Counted from the first letter of the stretch, positions 45,604 to 54,390 are shown. The stretch is DNA of 64,000 nucleotides from Blautia glucerasea (GCF_020537505.1 NZ_JAJBMO010000007.1:124001-188000), one strand, 5' to 3'. Numbers and translations are program-made. The notes: generated from the letters alone by a model not told the origin.

Positions 45604-47571
45604 ATGTCAAAGAAGAAACATTCCGTATTAGGTATGGCAGCACTTGCCGCAGCAGGTGCAGGAGCAGCAGTTCTGGCAAATAAAAGCCGTGAGGAGAAAC
45701 GGATCACAGAAGCACACGTAGACCCGAATTACCGCAATACAGAGCGTGGCAAAAACGAGAAAAACAGCAAGGGCATTTATTATACAAACGGTAACTACGA
45801 AGCATTCGCCCGCCCGGAGAAACCGGAAGGCGTAGATGACAAGCACGCATATCTGGTAGGAAGCGGACTTGCTTCCCTGGCAGCAGCCTGCTTCCTGGTA
45901 AGAGACGCACAGATGCCTGGTGACCACATCCATATTCTGGAAGCAATGGACATTGCAGGCGGCGCATGCGACGGTATTTTTGATCCGATGAGAGGATACG
46001 TAATGCGAGGCGGCCGTGAGATGGAGAACCACTTCGAATGTCTCTGGGATCTTTTCCACAGCATTCCATCTCTGGAGAAACCAGGTGCATCTGTACTGGA
46101 TGAGTACTACTGGCTGAACAAGCACGACCCGAACTACTCCCTTTGCCGCGCCACTGTAAATCAGGGCAAGGATGCCCACACAGATGGCAAATTCAACCTG
46201 AGCCAGAAGGGCTGCATGGAGATCATGAAGCTGTTCTTTACAAAGGATGAGGATCTTTATGACAAGACCATCGAGGATGTATTCGATGACGAGGTTCTGA
46301 ATTCCACATTCTGGTTATACTGGAGAACCATGTTTGCATTCGAAAACTGGCACAGCGCACTGGAGATGAAGCTTTATATCCAGCGTTTTATCCATCATAT
46401 CGGCGGACTTCCGGATTTCAGTGCTCTGAAATTCACCAAATACAATCAGTATGAGTCCCTGATCCTTCCAATGAAGAAATATCTGGAGGATGCAGGTGTT
46501 GACTTCCAGTTCAACACAGAGGTTACCAATGTAATCTTCGATATTCACGATGGTAAAAAAGTGGCAACTGCTATTGAGTGCAAGGTAAAGGGTGTTGAGA
46601 AGGGAATCCTTCTTACTGAGAATGACTATGTATTTGTTACCAACGGAAGCTGTACAGAGGGAACCATCTACGGTGACCAGAACCATGCTCCAAATGGAGA
46701 TGCTGAGGTTCGTACAAGCGGCTGCTGGAGCCTTTGGAAAAATATTGCAAAACAGGATCCGTCCTTCGGACATCCGGAGAAATTCTGTTCTGATATCGCG
46801 AAGACTAACTGGGAATCTGCAACTGTTACCACACTGGATGACAAGATCATTCCTTATATTACCGACATCTGCAAGCGAGATCCGAAGAGCGGAAAGGTTG
46901 TTACCGGCGGTATTGTAAGCTGCCAGGATTCCAGCTGGCTGTTAAGCTGGACCATCAACCGTCAGGGTCAGTTCAAGGATCAGGACAAAGATAAGGTTTG
47001 CGTCTGGGTATATGGTCTTTTCACAGATGTACCTGGCGATTATGTAAAGAAACCGATGAAAGAGTGTACCGGTAAGGAAATTACCGAAGAGTGGCTGTAC
47101 CACATGGGTGTACCGGCTGATCAGATCGAGGATCTGGCTGAAAACAGCGCAGTCTGCGTACCGACCATGATGCCATACATCACTGCATTCTTCATGCCAA
47201 GAGCCAAAGGCGACAGACCGGACGTTATCCCGGATGGCTGCGTGAACTTCGCATTCCTTGGCCAGTTCGCTGAGACTCCAAGAGACACTATATTCACCAC
47301 AGAATATTCTGTTCGTACCGCAATGGAAGCAGTATACGGACTTATGGGCGTAGACCGTGGCGTTCCGGAAGTATGGGGCAGCGTTTATGACGTACGAGAA
47401 CTCCTCGATGCCAGCGTAAAACTTATGGATGGCCGTTCACCACTTGAAATCGAGCTTCCTGGACCGCTGAATCTGGTGAAAAAACCTCTGCTGAAAGCAA
47501 TTAAGGGAACATTAGTGGAGAAGGTACTGAGAGACCATGATGTGATTAAGGATTATATGGTTGAGAAATAA
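45604..47571 (+). CDS. ohyA: oleate hydratase (myosin-cross-reactive antigen family)
   Basis: A 655-residue FAD enzyme that hydrates unsaturated fatty acids such as oleate to 10-hydroxy acids, a detoxification step. FAD-binding signs are YLVGSGLASLAAACFL and HILEAMDIAGGACDG; the family block RGGREMENHFECLWDLF and SIPSLE follows, with FIHHIGGLPDFSALKFTKYN, NGSCTEGTIYGDQN and the C-terminal FLGQFAETPRDTIFTTEYS. ATG 45604 is chosen because AAAGGTGG lies eight bases upstream. The first 30 residues contain a hydrophobic stretch (GMAALAAAGAGAAVLAN) absent from many homologues, possibly a membrane association segment. Confidence 0.95.
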   Translation: MSKKKHSVLGMAALAAAGAGAAVLANKSREEKRITEAHVDPNYRNTERGKNEKNSKGIYYTNGNYEAFARPEKPEGVDDKHAYLVGSGLASLAAACFLVRDAQMPGDHIHILEAMDIAGGACDGIFDPMRGYVMRGGREMENHFECLWDLFHSIPSLEKPGASVLDEYYWLNKHDPNYSLCRATVNQGKDAHTDGKFNLSQKGCMEIMKLFFTKDEDLYDKTIEDVFDDEVLNSTFWLYWRTMFAFENWHSALEMKLYIQRFIHHIGGLPDFSALKFTKYNQYESLILPMKKYLEDAGVDFQFNTEVTNVIFDIHDGKKVATAIECKVKGVEKGILLTENDYVFVTNGSCTEGTIYGDQNHAPNGDAEVRTSGCWSLWKNIAKQDPSFGHPEKFCSDIAKTNWESATVTTLDDKIIPYITDICKRDPKSGKVVTGGIVSCQDSSWLLSWTINRQGQFKDQDKDKVCVWVYGLFTDVPGDYVKKPMKECTGKEITEEWLYHMGVPADQIEDLAENSAVCVPTMMPYITAFFMPRAKGDRPDVIPDGCVNFAFLGQFAETPRDTIFTTEYSVRTAMEAVYGLMGVDRGVPEVWGSVYDVRELLDASVKLMDGRSPLEIELPGPLNLVKKPLLKAIKGTLVEKVLRDHDVIKDYMVEK

Positions 47572-47603
47572 GCGGTAGTAAAAATTTATATATGTTGAAA
47601 CAT

Positions 47604-47634
47604 GCGAAGAGTCGGAGTGATCCGGCTCTTTGTT
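47604..47634 (+). terminator. oleate hydratase terminator (recurrent type, copy 1)
   Basis: AAGAGTCGGA pairs with TCCGGCTCTT across GTGA, followed by TGTTTTG. Nearly the same hairpin and flanks occur at 49601 and 51774. Confidence 0.85.
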
Positions 47635-47649
47635 TTGCTCAGTTTTTAA

Positions 47650-47722
47650 GATACCAGGATTGTGGGAGTGCAACGCACGAAACAATCCGTAGGTATCATA
47701 GTCGGGGGCTTTTGACACCGAC
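47650..47722. repeat. structured intergenic element, copy 2 (short form)
   Basis: GATACC (47650-47655) and GGTATC (47692-47697) enclose GGATTGT with ACAATCC and an inner GTGC/GCAC hairpin. The tail GGTATCATAGT (47692-47702) and CTTTTGACAC (47709-47718) are identical to parts of the element at 3415-3617, and GATACCAGGATTG differs from copy 1 at one base of 13. Confidence 0.7.
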
Positions 47723-47789
47723 ATCTTTTTAATTGATATAACAAATGAAAATAATCATAAAAACAATTGAAAATTGAAAAAATATGTGT

Positions 47790-47841
47790 AAAACAATCAT
47801 AAAAAAATACGATTGTTTTCTTGCACATTTTTGCATATAAT
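47790..47841 (+). promoter_or_regulatory. promoter of the GNAT gene with an inverted repeat over the -35 box
   Basis: TATAAT (47836-47841) has a weak -35 box TTGTTT (47813-47818) at 17 bases. AAAACAATC (47790-47798) and GATTGTTTT (47811-47819) are perfect arms, the right one covering the -35 box, as an operator would. Confidence 0.5.
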
Positions 47842-47926
47842 TTTTGCAAAATGATAGTGCCTTTTTAATTAAAGCACCCTCAGTAACAACAAATGAAACG
47901 ATAAAGTGAAATTGAGGAGAACTATT

Positions 47927-48424
47927 ATGGAAAACAAAATTATCGTAAGAAAATACGAGGAAAAAGATCTTCCAGCTATGATCCGCATCTGGAATGAGGT
48001 TGTGGAAGATGGCGTGGCATTTCCACAGGAAGAATGTCTGGATGAGAAAACCGGCGCGGAGTTTTTCGCAGCGCAGACTTATACGGCGGTAGCCGAGAAC
48101 AGGGAGAACGGACAGGTCTTGGGATTATATATTCTTCATCCGAACAATGTAGGCCGCTGCGGACACATCTGCAACGCCAGCTACGCCGTATCTCGCGGTA
48201 GCCGCGGACTTCATATTGGAGAAAAGCTGGTAAAAGATTGCGTAGCCCAGGGAAAAGTGCATGGTTTCCGTGTACTGCAGTTTAACGCAGTTGTGGCGAG
48301 CAATGTTCATGCAAGACATCTTTATGAGAGAGTTGGATTTCGCCAGCTGGGTGTGATTCCGGGAGGGTTCAGGCTGAAAAATGGGGAGTATGAGGATATC
48401 TGTCCGTATTATATTGAACTATGA
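47927..48424 (+). CDS. GNAT-family N-acetyltransferase
   Basis: A 165-residue acetyltransferase. The GNAT fold is seen from the N-terminal strand-helix (IIVRKYEEKDLPAMIRIWNE), the ASYAVSRGSRGLHIGEKLVK segment that binds the acetyl-CoA pyrophosphate (R-G-x-x-I-G/L type), and the C-terminal NVHARHLYERVGFRQLGVIPG. It resembles the phosphinothricin/L-amino-acid acetyltransferase-like group, but the substrate is unknown. ATG 47927 is preceded by GAGGAGA; an in-frame ATG at 47906 lacks a site. It has its own promoter and is monocistronic. Confidence 0.85.
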   Translation: MENKIIVRKYEEKDLPAMIRIWNEVVEDGVAFPQEECLDEKTGAEFFAAQTYTAVAENRENGQVLGLYILHPNNVGRCGHICNASYAVSRGSRGLHIGEKLVKDCVAQGKVHGFRVLQFNAVVASNVHARHLYERVGFRQLGVIPGGFRLKNGEYEDICPYYIEL

Positions 48425-48748
48425 TAAAATATAAGTCTATATTGTTATTAGATAGTGCGTATAATCGTATGTAATATATAATTTTGTGTTATTTTGTTAT
48501 AGAATTAGTGTTGCTGCTAAAAAAATATAAAATTATGAAAAGTTTATAAAAATGGAAATTAGTATAGTAATTTCGAGAGTGATTTGATAAACTATAAGAA
48601 ATAAAGGCAGAGAGAAGGTGGCGTGGACTGAAGTTTATTTCCCACATAAGATAAAATGAAAAGATTTTTTTCAAAAATAAAAATACAGTCAGAAGAAATA
48701 CCAAAGTACATGAGATGACTATACTGAATCTAAAGAAGGGAAATGCTC
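48425..48748. other. AT-rich intergenic stretch without a recognised feature
   Basis: About 320 bases of very AT-rich sequence. I see no coding frame, strong stem-loop or near-consensus promoter, though many A/T runs could supply a -10 box. The GNAT gene has no clear terminator here. Confidence 0.5.
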
Positions 48749-49585
48749 ATGTCAAACATAAAACATGAAGACGCGATCATGAAAATGGGTTTTCGGTATT
48801 TTCGTGATCAGATACTGAAGATGCTGGGAATTGATTACGACTATGTGGATATCGGACCTACAGAGCTTGTGGAATTAACCATTCATTCCATGTTTATGGA
48901 TTTTACGTTTCTGACGATAGAAGATTTTTATATCCATGTGGAGTTTCAGACCACGGATTCCGGGGAAGATGATCTGAGAAGATTCCATGCATATGAAGCT
49001 GTTTTTTCTCATGAAACAGGGAAAAAGGTGCTTACATATGTGATTTATTCTGGCGGCATTAAAAATGCCAGAGATACATTGGATTGTGGAACTTACTCAT
49101 ACAAAATATCTCCTATATTTTTGACACAGAAGAGCGCGGATGAAGTTTTTCACTATTTGCAGGAAAAGAGCAGAAAGGGAGAAGGCTTTACAGATGAGGA
49201 CTATGCGAAGCTGTCCTTAACACCATTGATGAGCAGCGGACAAGGCAGGAAAGATACAATAAAAACAGCGATATTGCTTGCAAAACAGGATACCAGAGTA
49301 ACCGCAGAAAAGACCGTAGCAATATTATATACAATGGCGGATAAGTTTTTGCAGGGAAGTGATTTGGAAGAGATAAAGGAGGTTGTGGCGATGACAAGAT
49401 TAGGTCAGATGATTTATGATGATGGATTGAAGGTTGGTGAAGAGAAAGGTAGAGAAGAAGGTAGAGCCAGAATGACTGCTTTAACGAAAACATTGTTGGC
49501 TTCTGGTCGAATGGCTGACTTACAACTTGCGTTGGATGATCCAGGATATTGTGAAAAGTTGATGGAAGAATACGGAATAAAATAA
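48749..49585 (+). CDS. Rpn-family nuclease / transposase-like protein
   Basis: A 278-residue protein of the Rpn (recombination-promoting nuclease, PD-(D/E)XK transposase-like) family. The nuclease core has DFTFLTIEDFYIHVEFQT, where E-x-Q (HVEFQT) is the usual active-site pair, then RRFHAYEAVFSH and VLTYVIYSGGI. The C-terminal half is helical and ends with the charged segment GEEKGREEGRARM and a short LASGRMADLQLALDDP tail typical of the family. ATG 48749 has GAAGGG upstream; ATG 48743 is too close to it. It sits alone, with terminator copy 2 after it. Such genes occur in multiple copies in Lachnospiraceae. Confidence 0.75.
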   Translation: MSNIKHEDAIMKMGFRYFRDQILKMLGIDYDYVDIGPTELVELTIHSMFMDFTFLTIEDFYIHVEFQTTDSGEDDLRRFHAYEAVFSHETGKKVLTYVIYSGGIKNARDTLDCGTYSYKISPIFLTQKSADEVFHYLQEKSRKGEGFTDEDYAKLSLTPLMSSGQGRKDTIKTAILLAKQDTRVTAEKTVAILYTMADKFLQGSDLEEIKEVVAMTRLGQMIYDDGLKVGEEKGREEGRARMTALTKTLLASGRMADLQLALDDPGYCEKLMEEYGIK

Positions 49586-49600
49586 AGTGAATTAAAGTAA

Positions 49601-49633
49601 GCGAAAAGTCGGAGAATTCTGGCTCTTTGTTTC
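49601..49633 (+). terminator. terminator of the Rpn gene (recurrent type, copy 2)
   Basis: AAAAGTCGGA pairs with TCTGGCTCTT across GAAT with G-T pairs, followed by TGTTTC. It is a near copy of the hairpins at 47604 and 51774. Confidence 0.8.
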
Positions 49634-49662
49634 AAAAGAAATGAATTAAAAAGGAGCAGAAT

Positions 49663-51720
49663 ATGAGAAAACCACAAAATTTTCAATGGAAAGAAATGAC
49701 CATGGGAACCTGTTATTATCCGGAGCATTGGAGTAGAGAACTGTGGCAGGATGATTTACAGAGAATGAAGGCGGCAGGGATTACCGTGATCCGTGTGGCA
49801 GAGTTTGGCTGGAACAAAGTGGAGCCGGAAGAGGGCGTTTTTACCTTTGATTTCTGGGATGAATTTCTGGAGTTATGTAAACAGGAAGAAATGCAGGTGA
49901 TTTTTGGAACACCTACAGCTACACCGCCAGCATGGCTTACGGAAAAATACCCGGAAGTTTTAAATTGCCGTCAGGATGGAGTTCCCTATCGTCATGGAGC
50001 CAGAAGACATTATAATTACAATTCACCAAAATATAGAGAATTATCTGCAAGGATCGTAGAAAAGCTGGCGCAGCATTACGGCAAACATCCGGCGATTGTG
50101 GGGTGGCAGATTGACAATGAGCTGAATTGTGAGGTGGATGAATTTTATTCAGAGGCAGATTCAGTTGCTTTTCGAACTTTTCTTAAAGCGAAATATAAAA
50201 CTTTGGATAATCTCAATGAGGCATGGGGAACTGTTTTCTGGAATCAGACCTATACGGACTGGGAGCAGATTTATGTTCCGCGACCGGTGTTAAATAATGG
50301 TTACAATCCACATCTCAGGCTGGATTATTATCGCTTCATTTCAGAAAGTACAATTTCTTTCTGTAAAATGCAGGCAGAAATAATCTCGAAGTATAAGAAA
50401 GCCGGAGACTATATCACCACAAATGGTATGTTCTGGAATCTGGATAATCACAAGATGGCAGAGGAATGCCTAGATGTTTATACATATGATTCCTATCCAA
50501 GCTTTGCATTTGGGTTGAACAGAGATCCGAAGACCGCGAAAGACCTGAATGACCGTCATTGGAGTAAAAATCTAACGGAAGTACGTTCCATATGTCCTCA
50601 TTTTGGTATTATGGAGCAGCAGTCCGGGGCAGGTGGATGGACTACAAGAATGGAAGGTCCGGCACCAAGACCTGGTCAGCTTACACTTTGGGCAATGCAG
50701 AGTGTAGCCCATGGCGCAGATTATATTTCTTTTTTCAGGTGGAGAACCTGTACTTTTAGTACAGAAATGTACTGGCATGGAATTTTGGATTATGACAATC
50801 GGGATAACCGTAAGCTGGCAGAGGTAAAAGACTTTTATAATAAATTAAAGTGTCTGGATGAAGTTTGCGGAGCGGGTTATACAGCTGCGTTTGGAGTATT
50901 AAAAGACTACGACAATATGTGGGATACTAATGTAGATGTATGGCATAAAAGGGTGGAAGCGCAGAGCTCAGAAGAAATCTTCATTGCTTCTGAAATTTAT
51001 CACACCCCATATAATACATTATATCTGAACGAGGAGACAGATATAAAGGAATTGCAGAAATATCCGATGCTCATCTATGCACATCCTGTTATCATGACGG
51101 GAAAAAGAGCTGCTTTACTTAAAGAATATGTAGCAAATGGCGGAATCCTGATCATAGGCTGCCGTTCCGGATATAAGCAGGAAAATGGCAAATGTGTTAT
51201 GCTTCCGCAGCCCGGACTTTTGCAGAAAATTACTGGTTCAGATGTTAGAGATTTTACATTCACAAGTCCAGCAGAGCCGTCTGTCATCGCCAACTGGGAC
51301 GGTCAGACGATTGACATGCCAATATTTAACGACATTATGGAGCCTGCAGAGGAGGGAGAAACTCTGGCTTTCTACGACAATAGCTATTACGCAGGAAAAC
51401 CAGCCGTAATCAGAAAGAATACAGGAAAGGGATATGCAATTCATTTTGGCAGTACTTTTTCCAGAGAAAACATGAAGGTGCTGTTAGAATACACAGGAAT
51501 TCTGGAACCATTCCAGGCTATGCTTGAAGCTCCACAGGAGGTGGAAGTCATTCAGCGTGTGAAAGGAAATAAGAAATACTTCTTTGTCCTGAACTATATG
51601 GGTTCAGAACAAAAAATTGTGCTGAAAAAGCAGATGCGGTCCTTATATGATAATGTAATTGCAAATGGTGAAATTTGCATGAAACCGTATGAGACAATAG
51701 TTTATGAAGTTTTGGAATGA
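49663..51720 (+). CDS. beta-galactosidase, GH42
   Basis: A 685-residue cytoplasmic beta-galactosidase, of normal GH42 length. The barrel begins MGTCYYPEHW, and the family motifs AEFGWNKVEPEEGVFTFDFW and TATPPAWLTEKYPEVL follow. The acid/base is E153 in QIDNELNC and the nucleophile E318 in GIMEQQSGAGGW. The trimerisation domain (LLKEYVANGGILIIGCRSG) and C-terminal beta domain complete it. AAAAGGAG precedes the ATG. It stands alone between two copies of the recurrent terminator, with no transporter beside it. Family certain; linkage preference unknown. Confidence 0.94.
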   Translation: MRKPQNFQWKEMTMGTCYYPEHWSRELWQDDLQRMKAAGITVIRVAEFGWNKVEPEEGVFTFDFWDEFLELCKQEEMQVIFGTPTATPPAWLTEKYPEVLNCRQDGVPYRHGARRHYNYNSPKYRELSARIVEKLAQHYGKHPAIVGWQIDNELNCEVDEFYSEADSVAFRTFLKAKYKTLDNLNEAWGTVFWNQTYTDWEQIYVPRPVLNNGYNPHLRLDYYRFISESTISFCKMQAEIISKYKKAGDYITTNGMFWNLDNHKMAEECLDVYTYDSYPSFAFGLNRDPKTAKDLNDRHWSKNLTEVRSICPHFGIMEQQSGAGGWTTRMEGPAPRPGQLTLWAMQSVAHGADYISFFRWRTCTFSTEMYWHGILDYDNRDNRKLAEVKDFYNKLKCLDEVCGAGYTAAFGVLKDYDNMWDTNVDVWHKRVEAQSSEEIFIASEIYHTPYNTLYLNEETDIKELQKYPMLIYAHPVIMTGKRAALLKEYVANGGILIIGCRSGYKQENGKCVMLPQPGLLQKITGSDVRDFTFTSPAEPSVIANWDGQTIDMPIFNDIMEPAEEGETLAFYDNSYYAGKPAVIRKNTGKGYAIHFGSTFSRENMKVLLEYTGILEPFQAMLEAPQEVEVIQRVKGNKKYFFVLNYMGSEQKIVLKKQMRSLYDNVIANGEICMKPYETIVYEVLE

Positions 51721-51773
51721 AACAGGAAAATGTTTTTGAAAATTTGAAATTAAATAAATCAGAAATAGTTAAA

Positions 51774-51806
51774 CGAAGAGTCGGAGAAATCCGGCTCTTT
51801 GTTGTT
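51774..51806 (+). terminator. GH42 terminator (recurrent type, copy 3)
   Basis: AAGAGTCGGA pairs with TCCGGCTCTT across GAAA, followed by TGTTGTTT. The arms are identical to those of copy 1. Confidence 0.85.
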
Positions 51807-51935
51807 TATAAGGTAGTGAGCCAAATTCATAGAACGCGTTTGATTTCAGTTTCTTTAAACGCGCCATGGCTAGGTTATGGATAAAATAGGTTAATTCAAC
51901 AGAAAAACAAGTAAACCATAAGTAGTATTCAGAAA

Positions 51936-52579
51936 GTGACAGATTACGATGAGTACAATCTGTATCGCATGGATGTGGAATATGATTATGATCTGGATCA
52001 GCTGATCGAATACGGCATAACAGATAACCAGAGCTTTGTTGATGCCATTGTGAAAGAGGCACTTCCTATCTTGCCAGTACATATTAAAGCACCGGACTTT
52101 GGCTGCAGTGCTTTTACCCTGCAGGAAGCAGACGGAAATGTGCTGATGGGAAGAAACTATGATTTCAAACGGGATACTTCCGCAATGCTGGTTTACTGTG
52201 AACCGAAGGGGATACAAATCCGTGGCTTTTGCAGCATTGGACAATATCTCAGCAAATATTCCGGATGCGAGTATGAAGAAAAAGCTTGCCACATTAACAG
52301 CACCATTTATCTGCCTGGATGGTATGAATGAAAAAGGGGTATCAATTGCAGTCCTTACTTTGGACAGCGAACCGCTTCACCAGAATACAGGCAAGCCGGT
52401 GATCGGAACTACGCTTGTGATCCGTTTGATTCTGGACCGCGCGGCAACTACAGAAGAAGCCGTAGAGCTTCTGAACCAGTATGACATGTTTGCTACAAGC
52501 GGCAGAGATCGCCCTTCGGAGAAACTGGGATGATGTGATCGGATATAATCTGAAGGATAACACGATTACATTAAAATAA
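51936..52579 (+). pseudogene. broken choloylglycine hydrolase-like (Ntn amidase) gene
   Basis: Three reading-frame pieces of one protein. The first (51936 to about 52212) carries the nucleophile Cys of Ntn amidases in APDFGCSAFTLQ and GRNYDFKRDTSAML. After a one-base shift near 52212 the second piece continues (YKSVAFAALDNISANIPDAS, FICLDGMNEKGVSIAVL, LILDRAATTEEAVELLNQYD) to about 52515. A stretch is then missing, and the last piece (VIGYNLKDNTITLK, stop at 52577-52579) lies in a further frame. The N-terminus is also short. The intact family cleaves amide bonds of bile salts, penicillin or acyl-amino acids. Confidence 0.8.
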
Positions 52580-52584
52580 TAACA

Positions 52585-52641
52585 TAGAGCCGTTTTCAAA
52601 CATGATCCGGTAGTCTTAAAGTAAGAGAAAGACATGCTCTA
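52585..52641. repeat. dispersed motif, diverged copy D
   Basis: TAGAGC (52585-52590) followed by CGTTTTCAAACATG, with GCTCTA at 52636-52641. The copy looks interrupted by about 30 bases relative to copies A and B. Confidence 0.4.
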
Positions 52642-52662
52642 GCAGTTCAATATAAGGTTTTT

Positions 52663-52711
52663 AATGCCTCGCCAAAGGAAAATTCATCATTTCCCCTGGC
52701 GGGGCATTTTG
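52663..52711 (+). terminator. terminator after the amidase pseudogene
   Basis: ATGCCTCGCCA (52664-52674) pairs with TGGCGGGGCAT (52697-52707) with one mismatch-like T-G pair, then TTTTG. Confidence 0.8.
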
Positions 52712-52831
52712 ATTATTTGAAATATTAATCTCGTTACGGCGTTGACTGGAATGTTAGTTAAATTTGTCTATAAATTCAAAGCAATATATCAACTTAGTCT
52801 GAAAAATAACGCTTTAACACGTTAATTTTAA

Positions 52832-52860
52832 TTGACTCCACAGTATACGAAGTGTATTAT
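52832..52860 (+). promoter_or_regulatory. promoter of the YfcC-type carrier gene
   Basis: TTGACT (52832-52837), 17 bases and TATTAT (52855-52860), near consensus. The leader is about 115 bases. The remainder of the 52.6-53.0 kb gap shows only a copy of the dispersed AGAGC motif (52585-52641). Confidence 0.75.
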
Positions 52861-52983
52861 GAATTTATAATTGCTGTTTGCGGAGTGGATAAATGTATGA
52901 GGTATACATAAGAAAAAAGTGTAAAACTCTTCAGGCAAAGCGAATAGTTTTTATAATCCATCTATCTAAAGGGGGAGTCATTT

Positions 52984-54390
52984 ATGACGGGAAAGAGAAA
53001 AAGAAAACTGGCAATGCCAGACACCCTGATCATCGTAGCATCCGTTGTACTTCTGGTGGCGATTCTTTCATGGATCATTCCATCCGGAACCTACGATTAT
53101 CAGGAAATGAACATCAATGGAAGAATTCGAAATGTAGCCATTGATGGAACTTATCACACAATTGATAAATCCGAAGTTACCACAACCGGATTCCTTGGAT
53201 TTTTCAGTGTACTGTATCGAGGCTGCGTGGAGGCTGCTGATGTAATTTTCATGATCCTCTGCTGCTGCGGAACCTTCGGTGTTGTGGTGAAAACAGGTGC
53301 TTTTCATGCAGGAATCGGAACCATTTTAAAGAAACTGAAGGGAAAAGAAATTCTGCTTGTTCCAATCATTATGATGATCTTCGGACTGGGCGGTTCCGTG
53401 TTTGGTATGGCAAGTGAATTCTATGGATTTTATCCATTGATCGTAGGTCTGGGAGTTGCACTTGGATATGATGCAATGTTCGGATTTGCCATTATTGCAG
53501 TTGGAGAGTTTGTTGGATTTATGGGCGCGACACTGAATCCATATTCTGTAGGAATTGCCCAGACAATTTCAGGTGTAGAGCTTTATTCCGGAACCGGATA
53601 CCGTGCAATCTGCTTCGTGATCTTCATGGCAATTTCCATTATCTATGTAATGGTTTACGGGCGGAAAATTAAGAAAAATCCAGGTGCATCCGTTGTATTT
53701 GGTGAAAAAAACATTCATGCCTTTGACAGAGATGAGTTAAATGAATATAGCTTTACCTTAAAAGATGGTCTGGTTCTTCTGGATGTCCTTGTAGTGCTGT
53801 TTGTTCTTATGCTGGGTCTGATCAAATGGGGATGGGATTTCCCGCAGCTTTGTGGCTTGTTCCTTCTTATGTCCATGATTGCTGCAGCAATCTGTAAGTG
53901 GTCTCCGAATAAATGGTGCAGTGAGTTTATTGACAGCGCAAAGACTGCAATGTGGGGATGTATCCTGACTGGTATTGCGAAAGCTATCACAGTTGTTATG
54001 CAGGATGCGCAAATTATGGATACTGTTATCTACGGCTTGTCAAATGTGCTGAAAAATGCGCCTCATGCAGTTTCTGCACAGGTAATGCTTGTAGTACAGA
54101 CTCTGATCAACTTCTTCATACCATCTGCAACAGGTCAGGCTTCTGCAACCATGCCGATCATGGCACAGCTGGCAGATATTATTGGTGTGAGCAGACAGAC
54201 AGCAGTTCTTGCATTCCAGTTTGGCGACGGACTTTCCAATATTTTCTGGCCGACGGCAGATATCGTTATCATCTGTGGCCTGGGTGGAATTTCCCTGCAG
54301 AAATGGTATAAGTGGTTTACGCCGCTGTTTCTGATCTTGTTTGTGACACAGGCGATTTTGTTGGGGATTGCAACTGGAATTGGGTTCTAG
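52984..54390 (+). CDS. YfcC-family (DcuC-like) membrane carrier
   Basis: A 468-residue membrane protein with about eleven or twelve hydrophobic segments. An N-terminal anchor (LIIVASVVLLVAILSWIIP) leads to a short external domain (SGTYDYQEMNINGR). The conserved motifs of YfcC/DcuC-like carriers follow: GFLGFFSVLYRG, FGLGGSVFGMASEFYGFYPL, MGATLNPYSVGIAQ and the C-terminal FFIPSATGQASATMPIMAQL with FGDGLSNIFWPT. Members are suspected to move arginine/ornithine-type amino acids, dicarboxylates or peptides; substrate unknown. AAAGGGGGAG lies before the ATG. The VanX-like dipeptidase gene downstream may point to a peptide or D-amino-acid link, which is speculation. Confidence 0.75.
   Translation: MTGKRKRKLAMPDTLIIVASVVLLVAILSWIIPSGTYDYQEMNINGRIRNVAIDGTYHTIDKSEVTTTGFLGFFSVLYRGCVEAADVIFMILCCCGTFGVVVKTGAFHAGIGTILKKLKGKEILLVPIIMMIFGLGGSVFGMASEFYGFYPLIVGLGVALGYDAMFGFAIIAVGEFVGFMGATLNPYSVGIAQTISGVELYSGTGYRAICFVIFMAISIIYVMVYGRKIKKNPGASVVFGEKNIHAFDRDELNEYSFTLKDGLVLLDVLVVLFVLMLGLIKWGWDFPQLCGLFLLMSMIAAAICKWSPNKWCSEFIDSAKTAMWGCILTGIAKAITVVMQDAQIMDTVIYGLSNVLKNAPHAVSAQVMLVVQTLINFFIPSATGQASATMPIMAQLADIIGVSRQTAVLAFQFGDGLSNIFWPTADIVIICGLGGISLQKWYKWFTPLFLILFVTQAILLGIATGIGF

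Noticed and set aside
52893-53144. 83-codon frame overlapping the start of the YfcC-type gene
   Set aside because: It overlaps the well-supported carrier start in another frame and would use the carrier's own ribosome site as coding sequence.
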